DNA from: Sipunculus nudus
Lineage: Eukaryota; Annelida; Sipuncula; Golfingiida; Sipunculidae
Assembly: GCA_026874595.1 (NCBI GenBank)
Contig: CM049308.1
Span: 49,152,124-49,216,123, forward strand
Direction: 5' to 3'
DNA length: 64,000 nt
In this document: positions 34,403 through 45,274 of the stretch, in pieces
Layout: each line of letters opens with the position of its first letter
Numbering within the stretch: position 1 is the stretch's first letter
Program-made: the position numbers and the translations under genes
The notes under the pieces: generated by a model
Told to the model about the DNA's origin: nothing
Database searches by the model: none
What the model saw: the letters and a program-made list of their open reading frames with translations, nothing else

Positions 34403-35476
34403 TATCCCCAGACAAAGTCGAGATACTATAGTTTAGACATGGTCACACCACCTCCACCACTGCCGCCACCACAGAGATTTCTTTCAGGCAAGATAACTAA
34501 GAAAATATTTCCAAATCTTTACAAAACTTGACTTGTGCATAGATACATATGGATGAGAGGACTAAGCCTATTTAAAATTTGGTCATGACCGATACTAGAA
34601 GAGTGACCATAACTTTGAAAAGGTCCATTTTAGGTGAAATTCACACAAATTCTTAAAAGTCTTAAGAATTATTGCATGGATTGATCCAAAAATCAAGTTG
34701 ACCAAAGATTGGTGATAGTGTTGTGATGTACCAGAAAAGGATTGGCTCTATCTGTTATCCTTTTCTTCTTTTCGTGCCATTTTGGAATGATGAATATTAA
34801 AGTGGGGGTCATGACCTTTCCTATGAGAGTGACCTTTACCTTGACTAATGCCATATGTGGTGAAAATTACACAAAATCATAAATATCTCAATGGAGGATG
34901 TATTGATTGGTCCAAAAACCAACAGCAAAAAAACTGACTGAAGGTCCTGGATAGCTTTGTCTTCTGCAGAAGACAGGTGGCACCACCTTCTGTCCTTTTT
35001 CTTGTTTTCGCGCCTTCTAATACCCATAATTGCCACTTGACAGTCCTGTGAGTATTATAACTCAAAAACTGATGGACAGATAGGGCTAAAAGTATGCATG
35101 GCTTAATCATGGATACCATCATCTTGTTATCAAGACTGGTAGTGCCATCTGCAATTGTTTTTGTTTTGCGTCCATTGATACATTAATTTGCTTTAGGCGA
35201 AATTGCTCATATCTCAGGAGTTGTTCAATGTATTGGTCTGATATTTGGCATGTACATCCATCCTGGAGAGTTTTCTTTTGAAGCTGACAGGTGGTGCCTT
35301 CTACCTAACTGTTTTCATAGTATTAATTAATGCCCTGTTCCCAGGAAAGATTGGCTGCTTTGGCCTGAAATTAAGCTTGTCCATAGATCTTGGATACCTC
35401 CAAGGAAGATGGGTTCCTATTCTTAAAGGGTGGGGAGATTAATAGTCTGGGGATAAGTGCAAGAAAACATCTAGTT
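34403..35476 (+). mobile_element. HINE, TATCCCCAGAC family
   Basis: The 5' end TATCCCCAGAC (34,403-34,413) is matched by its exact inverse GTCTGGGGATA at 35,445-35,455, and the element closes ACATCTAGTT (35,467-35,476), the same last bases as the 54.6-kb element. The core contains units with CATATCTCAGGAG, TGGTCTGATATTTGGCATG and GACAGGTGGTGCC, shared with the 11.7, 48.9 and 58.6-kb copies. Confidence 0.82.
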
Positions 35477-35479
35477 GAT

Positions 35480-36176
35480 TATTGCACTGCAAGATCCATG
35501 ATCAGATTTTGCACCAACTGACTCATCATTGATTATAATCAAGCATCATAAGTTAGATCTATTAAGTTGAAAGCTGACATCTTTAAAAATGTTTCAGGCT
35601 TTCCCTGAAATAAAGTCATAGTGACCTTAATTGTGTAAGACACACATGTAAACATGCTAAAAAGCATCTTTTAATTCAGAAATGTTTACATCCAACTGTT
35701 CTTGACAATAGACAAATTTTCTGTCCTCTCAAAGTATACAGTACATCCTACAATCGACTAAAAAAAAAACAGTCTAAGAATTGATATGTTACATCATACT
35801 GGTAGTGATAATGTAGATACATGATTTAGGGGTCTGCTAAAATGTTTATGAGATCAAACTGGTACCTCCTGAAAACAGGAGGGTCTCTTGTTTGTTCAAA
35901 AATTTTAAATATGTTTTTTGTAACAAAAGGGGAATTTTTCATTAACCTTATCGGTGCCTGCTCCAGTCCGTCATTATGGATTAAACAAATGTTGCTCAAT
36001 ATTTTAGACAAGTGTGTATTCACAACAGGATTTGTGGCAGATGACTTCTATCTTGAGTGTAAGAATGAACGTATTCCATTTTTTGTATTTAAAGTTTTAG
36101 GACAAATGTAACATTTAAATGCTCTACAGAAATGTGGTCCTGTTATGAACCTTTCAACAATAATCAGTCCTCATGT
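35480..36176. other. unique sequence with a possible decayed frame
   Basis: An 89-codon + frame (35,842-36,111) and a 65-codon minus frame (35,826-36,023) overlap. A perfect hairpin CCTCCTGAAAACAGGAGG lies at about 35,866-35,883. Nothing decides whether any of this is coding. Confidence 0.3.
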
Positions 36177-37785
36177 CGTTCATTATCACTAGCCATTCAA
36201 ATATCCCTTGGCCTGTTCATCCCAGTGTTAGTCTCCGATACAGACACACGCTAGTGCTACCTCAGCTATGTGTTAATCATCACTAGCCATTCATATCTTT
36301 TGGCCTGTTCACCCGTGTTAGTCTCCAATACAGACACATGCTGGCGCAACCTCAGCTATGTGTTCATCATCACTAGCCATTCAAATATCCCTTGGCCTGT
36401 TCACCCCAGTGTTAGTCCCCAATACGACACACGCTGGCGCTTCCTCAGCTTTGTGTTCATCATCACTAGCTATTCAAATATCTCTTGGCCTGTTTACCCC
36501 AGTGTTAGTCTCCAATACAGACACATGCTGGTGCTACCTCAGCTATGTGTTCATTATCACTAGCCATTCAAATATCTCTTGGCCTGTTCAACCCAGTGTA
36601 AGTCTCCAATACAGACACATGCTGGTGCTACCTCAGCTATGTGTTCATCATCACTAGCCATTCAAATATCTCTTGGCCTGTTTAACCCAGTGTAAGTCTC
36701 CAATACAGACACATGCTGGTGCTACCTCAGCTATGTGTTCATCATCACTAGCCATTCAAATATCTCTTGGCCTGTTCAACCCAGTGTAAGTCTCCAATAC
36801 AGATACACGCTGGCGCTTCCTTTGCTTTGTGTTCATCATCACTAGCCATTCAAATATCTCTTGGCCTGTTCACCCCAGTGTTAGTCTCCAAAACAGACAC
36901 ATGCTGGCGCTACCTCAGCTATGTGTTCATCATCACTAGCCATTCAAATATCTCTTGGCCTGTTCACCCCAGTGTTAGTCCCCAATACAGACACACGCTG
37001 GCGCTTCCTCAGCTTTGTGTTCATCATCACTAGCCATTCAAATATCTCTTGGCCTGTTCAACCCAGTGTAAGTCTCCAATACAGACACATGCTGGTGCTA
37101 CCTCAGCTATGTGTTCATCATCACTAGCCATTCAAATATCCCTTGGCCTGTTCACCCCAGTGTTAGTCTCCAATACAGACACATGCTGGTGCTACCTCAG
37201 CTATGTGTTCATCATCACTAGCCATTCAAATATCTCTTGGCCTGTTCACCCCAGTGTTAGTCTCCAATACGACACACGCTGGCGCTTCCTCAGCTTTGTG
37301 TTCATCATCACTAGCCATTCAAATATCTCTTGGCCTGTTCACCCCAGTGTTAGTCTCCAATACAGACACATGCTGGTGCTACCTCAGCTATGTGTTCATC
37401 ATCACTAGCCATTCAAATATCTCTTGGCCTGTTCACCCCAGTGTTAGTCTCCAATACAGACACATGCTGGTGCTACCTTAGCTATGTGTTCATCATCACT
37501 AGCCATTCAAATATCTCTTGGCCTGTTCAACCCAGTGTAAGTCTCCAATACAGACACATGCTGGTGCTACCTCAGCTATGTGTTCATCATCAATAGCAAT
37601 TCAAATATCCCTTGGCCTGTTCACCCCAGTGTTAGTCTCCAATACAGACACATGCTGGCACTACCTCAGCTATGTGCTCATCATCACTAGCCAGTTAAAT
37701 ATTTCTTGGCCTGTTCACGTCAGTGTTAGTGTCCAATACAGACACACACTGGCGCTAACACAGCTGTGTATTCACTTTTTTCGGT
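36177..37785. repeat. 94-bp satellite array, about 17 copies
   Basis: A head-to-tail array with a 94-bp unit (phrases ATCACTAGCCATTCAAATAT, CTTGGCCTGTTCACCCCAGT, GCTACCTCAGCTATGTGTTC). Units fall into sub-variants (CACC/CAACC; CATGCTGGTGC/CACGCTGGCGC) that alternate in blocks. Because 94 is not a multiple of three, the reading frame shifts each unit, giving a ladder of overlapping false frames. Confidence 0.97.
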
Positions 37786-38520
37786 AGCAATTTTTCATTG
37801 AACCAACTAAATATGGAACATTATGAGTATATCCTGTTAAAGATTCATTTTCAATGGGACTGAATGTCTCATGTTTGGCACACATACCCTTCATATGGTA
37901 GGGGTCACATTAACCAATACAATTCTATATTAAGAGCCATATGCACATGCATGTATTTTTTTCATGGTTTAAATTAATTACTGCCAGTCTTATGCCCGGG
38001 GGGGAGGGGGGGGGGGGGTGAGAAAAAACTGCCAGGCTCCACCCTCATTGGGCACATCCCTGCAAATGGAAATTAGCTTGAACCAAGTGCAATGAATAGC
38101 TCAAAACATAAACCGACATAGCGCACATGCCATGTCTAACACTGTGCAACTTCACAAATCCAGATTTCCCAAGCTTTGAACTGGTGTTTCTTCTTTTCTT
38201 ATTGATTGTGAGTTGTTGTACATGTGCAGGGTCAGACCTCTTGTCACACACTTGCTATGGTTAAGAGACACGTGAACTGTGTTTACTCATTTAAATACAG
38301 AACTATTACAACATGAACTAATACTGTGAGATAATTTGAATATCAATGGTATTGAAAATGTTATTGTGTGTTCAAAAAGTCCTTGTTGAATGTCATGGTT
38401 CATGCTTCACAAACATTATACTTGGTGGACAGGCAGTGTACATAGAGAACATATATTTGTCAAACAAACTGTTCTTGTCAGGCGAGTCTTTAAGAAAGGT
38501 GTAAAGCCCGCGGTAAATTT
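37786..38520. other. unique sequence with a poly(G) tract
   Basis: A G-rich run with a single A lies at about 37,998-38,018. No gene is seen. Confidence 0.5.
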
Positions 38521-38572
38521 TATTGGGTTTTGCTCAAGCTAGTGAACATATGTGATTGGAAACTGGGTAACC

Positions 38573-38603
38573 ATGGCACAGAGTGGAGAGGCGAATATTA
38601 AAG
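38573..38603 (+). CDS. candidate short first coding exon
   Basis: ATG in a good context (ACCATGG) opens MAQSGEANIK plus one base and ends at a strong donor (TTAAAG|GTATGTT, GT at 38,604), phase 1. A GC-richer stretch (GCCCGCGG) and two ATTGG (inverted CCAAT) boxes lie within 65 bases upstream; no clear TATA box. Phase and length resemble the first exons at 13,905 and 57,154, so it could be an alternative start of the same gene or a separate gene. Short, so chance is possible. Confidence 0.4.
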
Positions 38604-38609
38604 GTATGT

Positions 38610-40160
38610 TGATTGATATTCAGTTGTGAGGTAATCAACAAAATTTAATTAGTTCAGATTTATCCAGCCAAACCAAAGGTTTTTTTAAATATGTAGAAAT
38701 GTTAGTATGAGACTGACTTCTTTCAAAGCCACAGTAAAATTTTAATGAAATTTTACTAGTTTGATTATAATATAACATTTCCCTTAAAGAAAAATAGTTT
38801 AATAATAAGACACAGCATATCATTTTGATTTCAGATGGAGCCTTCATAAATGAATGCAGACATCATGTAGCACACGTCATAGCTGGCTTTGTATTTCTTA
38901 AAATAAAACACTGCACTGTCAGGAATTGGCAAGCAACCACTGATGTGTGACATGTATGATTTTCTTGTTTATATGTGGACATATTGAAAAAAAAGGAAAT
39001 GTTTCCCAAATATGTTTCAATACCTGATATAAATGTAAGATGTTTCATGGTTGATGAACATGAGCACACCTGGGAATGAAACTCTTTGGTGTACTAACAC
39101 CTAGCTGGAAAGTATTCTGTTTTATGATACGTGTTAAGACTCTGAGGGAAGTTCCTTGTTGTTGAGTGTCATGGTTTATTCACTTTCACTTAATGTACAT
39201 GCGCTGAGCTTTATAGGACACACCAGCTGATGAATACAGTAAAACCTGGATATTATGACCACTAAAGGGACCTTGATAAAATGTGCACATTACTGAGGTG
39301 GTCATCTGAGGATTGATTAGCAAGGGTCTTAAAGCAACCTGTCTAGCTTACTTTGTAAACTTGAAGTGCTCGGTGATGATGTTAACCTATATAGTCAGGC
39401 ATGACTGATTAAGTTTTCCACCTAACTTAACTTGATAAGGCTGGAAATTAAGATAAAGAATTTTATTTTATTTTATTAATACTGAAAAAATAGTAAAAAA
39501 ATCATCTGAAAAAGTTATAAATTCTTATCCAGGCACATCTCAACAATATTTCAATATGTAAATTTCATGCTTGTCTGATATTTACTCTTGGTATATCCTA
39601 AACATTGACCACAGATGAATTCATGAATACAGATGCAGTATTAAACAGATCCATTCTAAATAACCACAACATGAAACATCCATGATTAAGTCTATTTTCT
39701 CAAAGAATTGTCCATGCAAAGTTCAGACTTTGACATTTGGCATGCACAGCCTGCTACAGTACCCACTATAAGAGGTAACAAGTATCTGTCCCTAATTAAT
39801 CTAAATGTAAAATTAAATCTGTCTATAGAAGTTTGTGATCAATTTGATATGATCAAGAATCTCCCTTGGTTCTATTGTACATGGCTGAGTTAATAAAGGC
39901 ATATTTTATAGTTTCTTTCCTCGTGCAGTAATAGTTTCTAAACAGTTGGCCAAACAAGGAGTTAAATATGTACCAGCCATCAATCTTTATATTGACTGTG
40001 AGTTCACAAAGCTAAGGGCTAAAGCAAAGCACATATTATTAATGGAAAGTCTAATAAACAGTTATAAAAACCATGATGGGACATTCCTGGCCCAGTCTGA
40101 TCATATGTGAACATGCTCTGACCTGTGCCCTGTACTTGTTTCATCTGCAATTATCCCTAC
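38610..40160. other. unique DNA with one short repeat fragment
   Basis: At 39,235-39,320 a stretch reads TTATGACCACTAAAGGGACC and GAGGTGGTCATCTGAGGATTG, resembling a widespread interspersed repeat of marine invertebrates (from memory, unchecked). The remainder is AT-rich without features. Confidence 0.4.
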
Positions 40161-40164
40161 ACTC

Positions 40165-40640
40165 GTAATTTTGTTCTTTACCATAAATAAATACTCTGAT
40201 GATATTGTTCTTTACCATAGGAGAATACTCTGATGATATTGTTCTTTACCATAGGAGAATACTCTGATGATATTGTTCTTTACCATAGGAGAATACTCTG
40301 ATGATATTGTTCTTTACTATAAGAGAATACTTCAATGATATTGTTCTTTACCATAAGAGAATACTTCAATGATAATGTTCTTTACCATAAGAGCATACAC
40401 TGATGATATTGTTCTTTACCATAAGAGAATACTCTGATGATATTTTCTTAACCATATGAGAATACTCCTATGATATTGTTCTTTACCATAAGAGAATACT
40501 CCAATGATATTGTTCTTTACCATAAGAGCTCCAATGATATTGTTCTTTGTCATAAAAGAATACTCTGATGATATTGTTCTTTATCATAAAAGAATACTCT
40601 GATGATATTGTTCTGTATCACAAGAGAATACTCTGTTATT
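40165..40640. repeat. 34-bp minisatellite
   Basis: About 14 units of 34 bp (phrase GATATTGTTCTTTACCATAA plus GAGAATACTCT), most diverged at the right edge. Confidence 0.95.
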
Positions 40641-41155
40641 TCTCTTCACTAATACTTGCTACACATCTATTTGACACAGGGGTGTAACAATGCACTGAAG
40701 AATAGATGCAGGCCCTCCATTATTGTATGATTAAATTCTGAATCAATTAATTGCAATTTTTATTTAATGGCATTCACCAAAAAATCCTCTATGAGCTTTC
40801 AACTTTGCAGAGCATTTTGCGATGTTGAAGCTCTTTATCATGCATGTGCCCTAAATCTACTATAGAGTTTCCTGTTGGACCATTTCACTTGCATAGAAAC
40901 ATAAATGGGAATGATAAACAGAGGGAAAGCTATATTTTCCTTTTATTTGTTCAATTTACTAACATCCATTTTGGTAAATTTGCTTTTATTTTTCAAACTG
41001 TGAAATATATCCTTAAGAAAGAATTGAATCAAGAATTGACTTGAAGGAAAAGAATTGATAATTGAATCGAGTCTAATGCTCTCACAATCCACACACCTAT
41101 TGTACACCTGTCTATCTTTGATTGAGCACTCAGCCTTCATGGTCAAGTTAAAGAT
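40641..41155. other. spacer between two minisatellites
   Basis: Unique AT-rich sequence with no supported feature. Confidence 0.4.
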
Positions 41156-41160
41156 TCTGA

Positions 41161-41692
41161 GGGAACACAGACTGTCCTGTATTTAACCAGCAGTTAACAC
41201 AGACTGTCCTGTATTTAACCAGCAGTTAACACAGACTGTCCTGTATGTAACCAGCAGTTAACACAGACTGTCCTGTATGTAACCAGCAGTAAACACAGAC
41301 TGTCCTGTATTTAACTAGCAGTTAACACAGATTGTCTTGTATGTAACCAGCAGTTAACACAGACTGTCCTGTATTTAACCAGCAGTTAACACAGATTGTC
41401 TTGTATGTACCAGCAGTTAACACAGACTGTCCTGTATTTAACCAGCAGTTAACACATACTGTCCTGTATTTTACCAGCTGTTAGCACAGACTGTCCTGTA
41501 TTTTACCAGCAGTTAACACATACCGTCTTGTATTTCACCAGCAGTTAACAGACTGTCCTGTATTTTACTAGCTGTTAACACAGACTGTCCTGTATTTTAC
41601 CAGTTGTTAACACAGACTGTCCTGTATTTTACCAGAAGTTAACACAGACTGTCCTGTATTTTACCAGCTGTTAGCACTGTCTGTCAGTAGAA
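41161..41692. repeat. 32-bp minisatellite
   Basis: About 16 units of 32 bp (phrases ACAGACTGTCCTGTATTT and ACCAGCAGTTAAC), with TTTAACC units on the left and TTTTACC units on the right. Confidence 0.95.
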
Positions 41693-42029
41693 GTTTTGCC
41701 AGAGCCATAAACATATCGGTTATCTTGAAGAAAAGTGGGTTATTCAACTAGAAAATGCAATATCAGATCTAGTTGAAAGACATGTAATTGATCTGCGGTG
41801 AAAATTCTGCATAATTGATCATTTTTACACACTGGATAAAGTTCTGCTATTACTTAAGAGACCACAATGTTAAATTTGTCATGGGGAATAAATGGGAACC
41901 CCACAAAGCCATCAACTGTTTATACATCTGATGAATACTCAGTGACTAAATGGGTAAGGTTTACTTTTTATCAGTTAACATGGCTTATGAGGTTAGGTGT
42001 TCTTGGTTAATAATGTGGTATTAGCATAA
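41693..42029. other. unique spacer
   Basis: Nothing recognised between the minisatellite and the transposon end. Confidence 0.4.
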
Positions 42030-42421
42030 GGGCACTTTCACACTAAAGGTTGGATATGAAAAATTGTTAAACAATGGTTCACAGGTAAGTTTTGTGGCTG
42101 AAAATATGATACATATTATCATATTTGTAAAGGCCACACCAGCCTCTATAAACACAGAAAATTTTATAACTCTAAGCCAATTTTTTAAGAAGTTCTGGCC
42201 ATTTAAGTGTAATTTTCATCAAATTTTGGAGTCTCACTCACAAAAATGGGAAAATTTAATGTAAATATGACTGAAATTTGTTTACCAGAACAGAAATATT
42301 CTAATCACAGCACATGCTGTAACATGTAAACTACAAGTGCTCTAAGTTTCATGACTTTCATAGTGGTGGTTAAAATTATCCAATCAATATCCTTCAGTAT
42401 AATAATTGGTTAAAATATTTT

Positions 42422-44097
42422 GCTGGGACCTGTCCTCTCCAGTACATTGCATCCTCACAAGAAATGTAATTCTCATGTTGCAAAACAAAATCCTGCTTTA
42501 AACAGCCAGTATTATATCTAATCATGCTTTGGTAACTAAGGGCTGGGTATGTGTGTCCTGACCGGGATGATTTGGCACTTGTTTACATGGTATATGCCTG
42601 TTAAAAAAATTGTCCTCTCCAGTACATACAGATAAAATTCACTTTAATGTAGAAATTAAAAGCCTATTTTAGTTTATATGTAACAGGTAGCTAGGAAGAT
42701 AAATTCCCTGGTGTTTGCATTGCATACCATCTAATATTCTGTGGCCAGTTTAGCAATGAGTGTATCTGTTAAAATGTCCTCTCCAGTACAATCATTTTTA
42801 ACATGAGGCAGGCTAGAGGAATACTTCTCCAAGTAAGCTTAATATTTACTTCAAGTTTGTCCTAGTGATAAATATAAATAGACTGACTGGTTTAGGGAAG
42901 TAGTTTGGCTCATTATATATATAAATTAGCATGTAACTCCATTCATTGTCATACCAATATTTAGAGTGATGAATCTTCATTGATGAATTCATGATAAAGC
43001 CTTTCTTTTACATGTACCTTCTTTGCACAGAAGTGAAAAGCAGACAAAAAGCATACCTGCAATAACTGCATGTAAATTGTGACAGTAGCAGACTTTAATT
43101 TTGTGTTACTTAAATGTACTGGAGAGGACATTTTTTTAACACAGGATAAAAGTGTCAAATGTACAACCCTACAGTCTTTCAGATTTGCACGGTAGTTCTT
43201 GAAGCTTTCAATCACTGTGGATACCTAACCTGCTTACTTTTAATTTTAATAAATACCATGCAGTTTACTACATAGACCCCTTCATCTAATTCTTTGGGTA
43301 TTATAAAAAATGTGTAATTGTATCTGTTCTTAACTAGAACCACATACATGTTAAGATTCCTTACCAAATTAGACCAGTAGAAATAGTCAAACAGCCCGAA
43401 TTTTCATTTTTACCAAAATCTAACATTTCATTATCTGGATCATTAACTCTCTTCATGTCTCATATTTTATGTAACTGTGTCATATTGATGATTGCTAACG
43501 AATCAACCCAAATTGTTTTGGCCAAAGATAATTCTTATGAAAATACCAGTGCTTTCTGTTCCCTTGCCATCTCACCAGCTATGAATCATTACTTCATGAG
43601 AGCAACTACAGTCAAATTTGCCAATACTTTGCCTCAAGAAAAAGTCAACAACTTGTGAAACCAAAGAGTTTGGTAAAACAGCTTTTGAAACTGTGGTCTC
43701 CCAAATTGCTGGTACACATTTTAAATGACACAGTTATCAGTGTTGGGGCTGGGGGTGGTTAGGGTGAAGGCATCATGTGAACTTGGTCTTTGACAACGTG
43801 CTTTTATTTTCCCATCCATTTTACCAAGTCTCATAGCAAAGTCTATGAAAACAATGATATCAACATTGTCTTCTTGCAAAAGCTTAATTTTCTGGTTCCA
43901 GTTTATCTCAGTCTCAGAAAAGTTGTTTTTATATTTTAAATTCAACTTTAACGGTAAAATCCTCACAAGTAAAAAGTCAAAAGCAACTGAAATGTTCATT
44001 TCGACAACTGTTGTGTAACAATGTAAAATACTACTAGCAGGACCCATATCTGTAGTTATCAAATGATACGAAAATGTATGTCTCAAATTTTGAATAA

Positions 44098-44149
<52 letters not shown>

Positions 44150-44727
44150 ATATTTTCCCCAGGTCTACAATAAACATTTTGTTTATATTACATTCAGGTG
44201 AGCTATGTTGTCTATGAACCAATTGTTTAATGTATGTTGTAAAATAAGTTGATAGATGTTGATATTCAAAGTAAATGTGTTGGAAATAAAGCATGAGTGC
44301 AAAAAAACAAATTATATTTGCATTACGGATTGTGAACAAAACTGCTTCTGAATAAAATTCTGTGAAATATTTCATTTTCAAGATGACCATTTCTCCAAAT
44401 TATTGTTAAAAATATATTTTTTTTCAACAAAACAAAAGGTACAAGCCATTCAATATTTATAATCTCGCTTTAAGTGTCATTTAATATCATGAAGTCATAA
44501 TTGACTTACATTATACTTAATAACTGATACTTTGGTATGTCTATTTTGTGCTCCTTTAACCACAAGGTCCAAATAGTTGCAGATGAACTTGCCTCTGGAA
44601 AATGAGGTGGACTCTGATTCACTTTATGTTCAAGAGGTCCATGAACAATACAAGAGAGAGAGGGAACAAAAATATTCCTTTTGAATTCTTCCACAGTGCA
44701 TGTTAAAATAATGTCCTCTCCAGTACA
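42422..44727. repeat. dispersed 16-bp motif TGTCCTCTCCAGTACA, five copies
   Basis: Exact copies lie near 42,433, 42,613, 42,775 and 44,712 on the + strand and at about 43,117 on the minus strand. In four of the five the motif is preceded by TGTTAAAA and 0-6 A/T bases, giving a conserved block of about 27 bp; in the first a GTTAAAA lies about 17 bases upstream. The rest of the flanks do not match. Confidence 0.85.
44100..44148. repeat. (TA)n microsatellite
   Basis: A pure TA run of about 48 bp inside the DNA transposon. Confidence 0.96.
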
Positions 44728-45274
44728 AATGTTGATAAAAACCGTTATCCTATAAATCAAGTGACCACAGACTAAGGCATGAACATATTTCCTGATTTCT
44801 TGAACTCTGTACAGCTGAACAACTTCTCTCACCATTTCTGTTATAAATTGACCAGAGTAGTGTCAGAATAAAGACTGAGAGCATACTTCCTTTAATCATA
44901 ATTAAAATGCATTGTTAAATTTTTATAAAAATATGAAAATTGCATAAAACAAACAAATGTGATTGCAGATTTTTTTACCATGCACTTAGGGCATGATCAA
45001 ATACATCAGATAAAGACATTAGAACAAACCAATGAGCGAAAATTTAAATTATGTAGAGCTGTGAAGAGAAAAAGATTATTGTAAAAATATGGGATGTTTG
45101 AATTTCTGAATTCAATGTAACTTTTATTAGTTCACAGGTAAAATGGTATACTAAACAGTTTCCTTTAGCTAAGATATATACCTTTTCAGGGGTAACCTTA
45201 ATATTGCTCTGTTAGGTATTCAGTTTTTACTCCCCAGTGAGACTAATCACTCAACCTTTTGTGTGAAAGTGCCC

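Larger units (their letters stand above)
42030..45274. mobile_element. 3.2-kb DNA transposon with 23-bp terminal inverted repeats
   Basis: The left end begins GGGCACTTTCACACTAAAGG (42,030) and the right end is its inverse (45,252-45,274); 22 of 23 bases agree. The interior carries five copies of TGTCCTCTCCAGTACA. Minus-strand frames of 121 codons (43,721-44,086) and 109 codons (44,506-44,835) and a + frame of 67 codons (43,455-43,658) may be remnants of element-encoded proteins, but no DDE motif or zinc finger was recognised. No target duplication could be fixed (flanks ..GCATAA and ATATATATT..). Superfamily undetermined; PIF/Harbinger is one possibility. Confidence 0.75.

Noticed and set aside
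35842-36111. Reverse-transcriptase fragment suggested by 'FVADDF'
   Set aside because: No neighbouring RT motifs are present; a four-residue resemblance is not enough.
36270-37787. A ladder of nine or more overlapping 67-119 codon frames
   Set aside because: They arise because the 94-bp satellite unit shifts frame each copy. All encode the same three translations of one unit.
43721-44835. Calling the minus-strand frames a named transposase
   Set aside because: No DDE triad, zinc finger or other family motif could be seen, so they are mentioned only as possible remnants.
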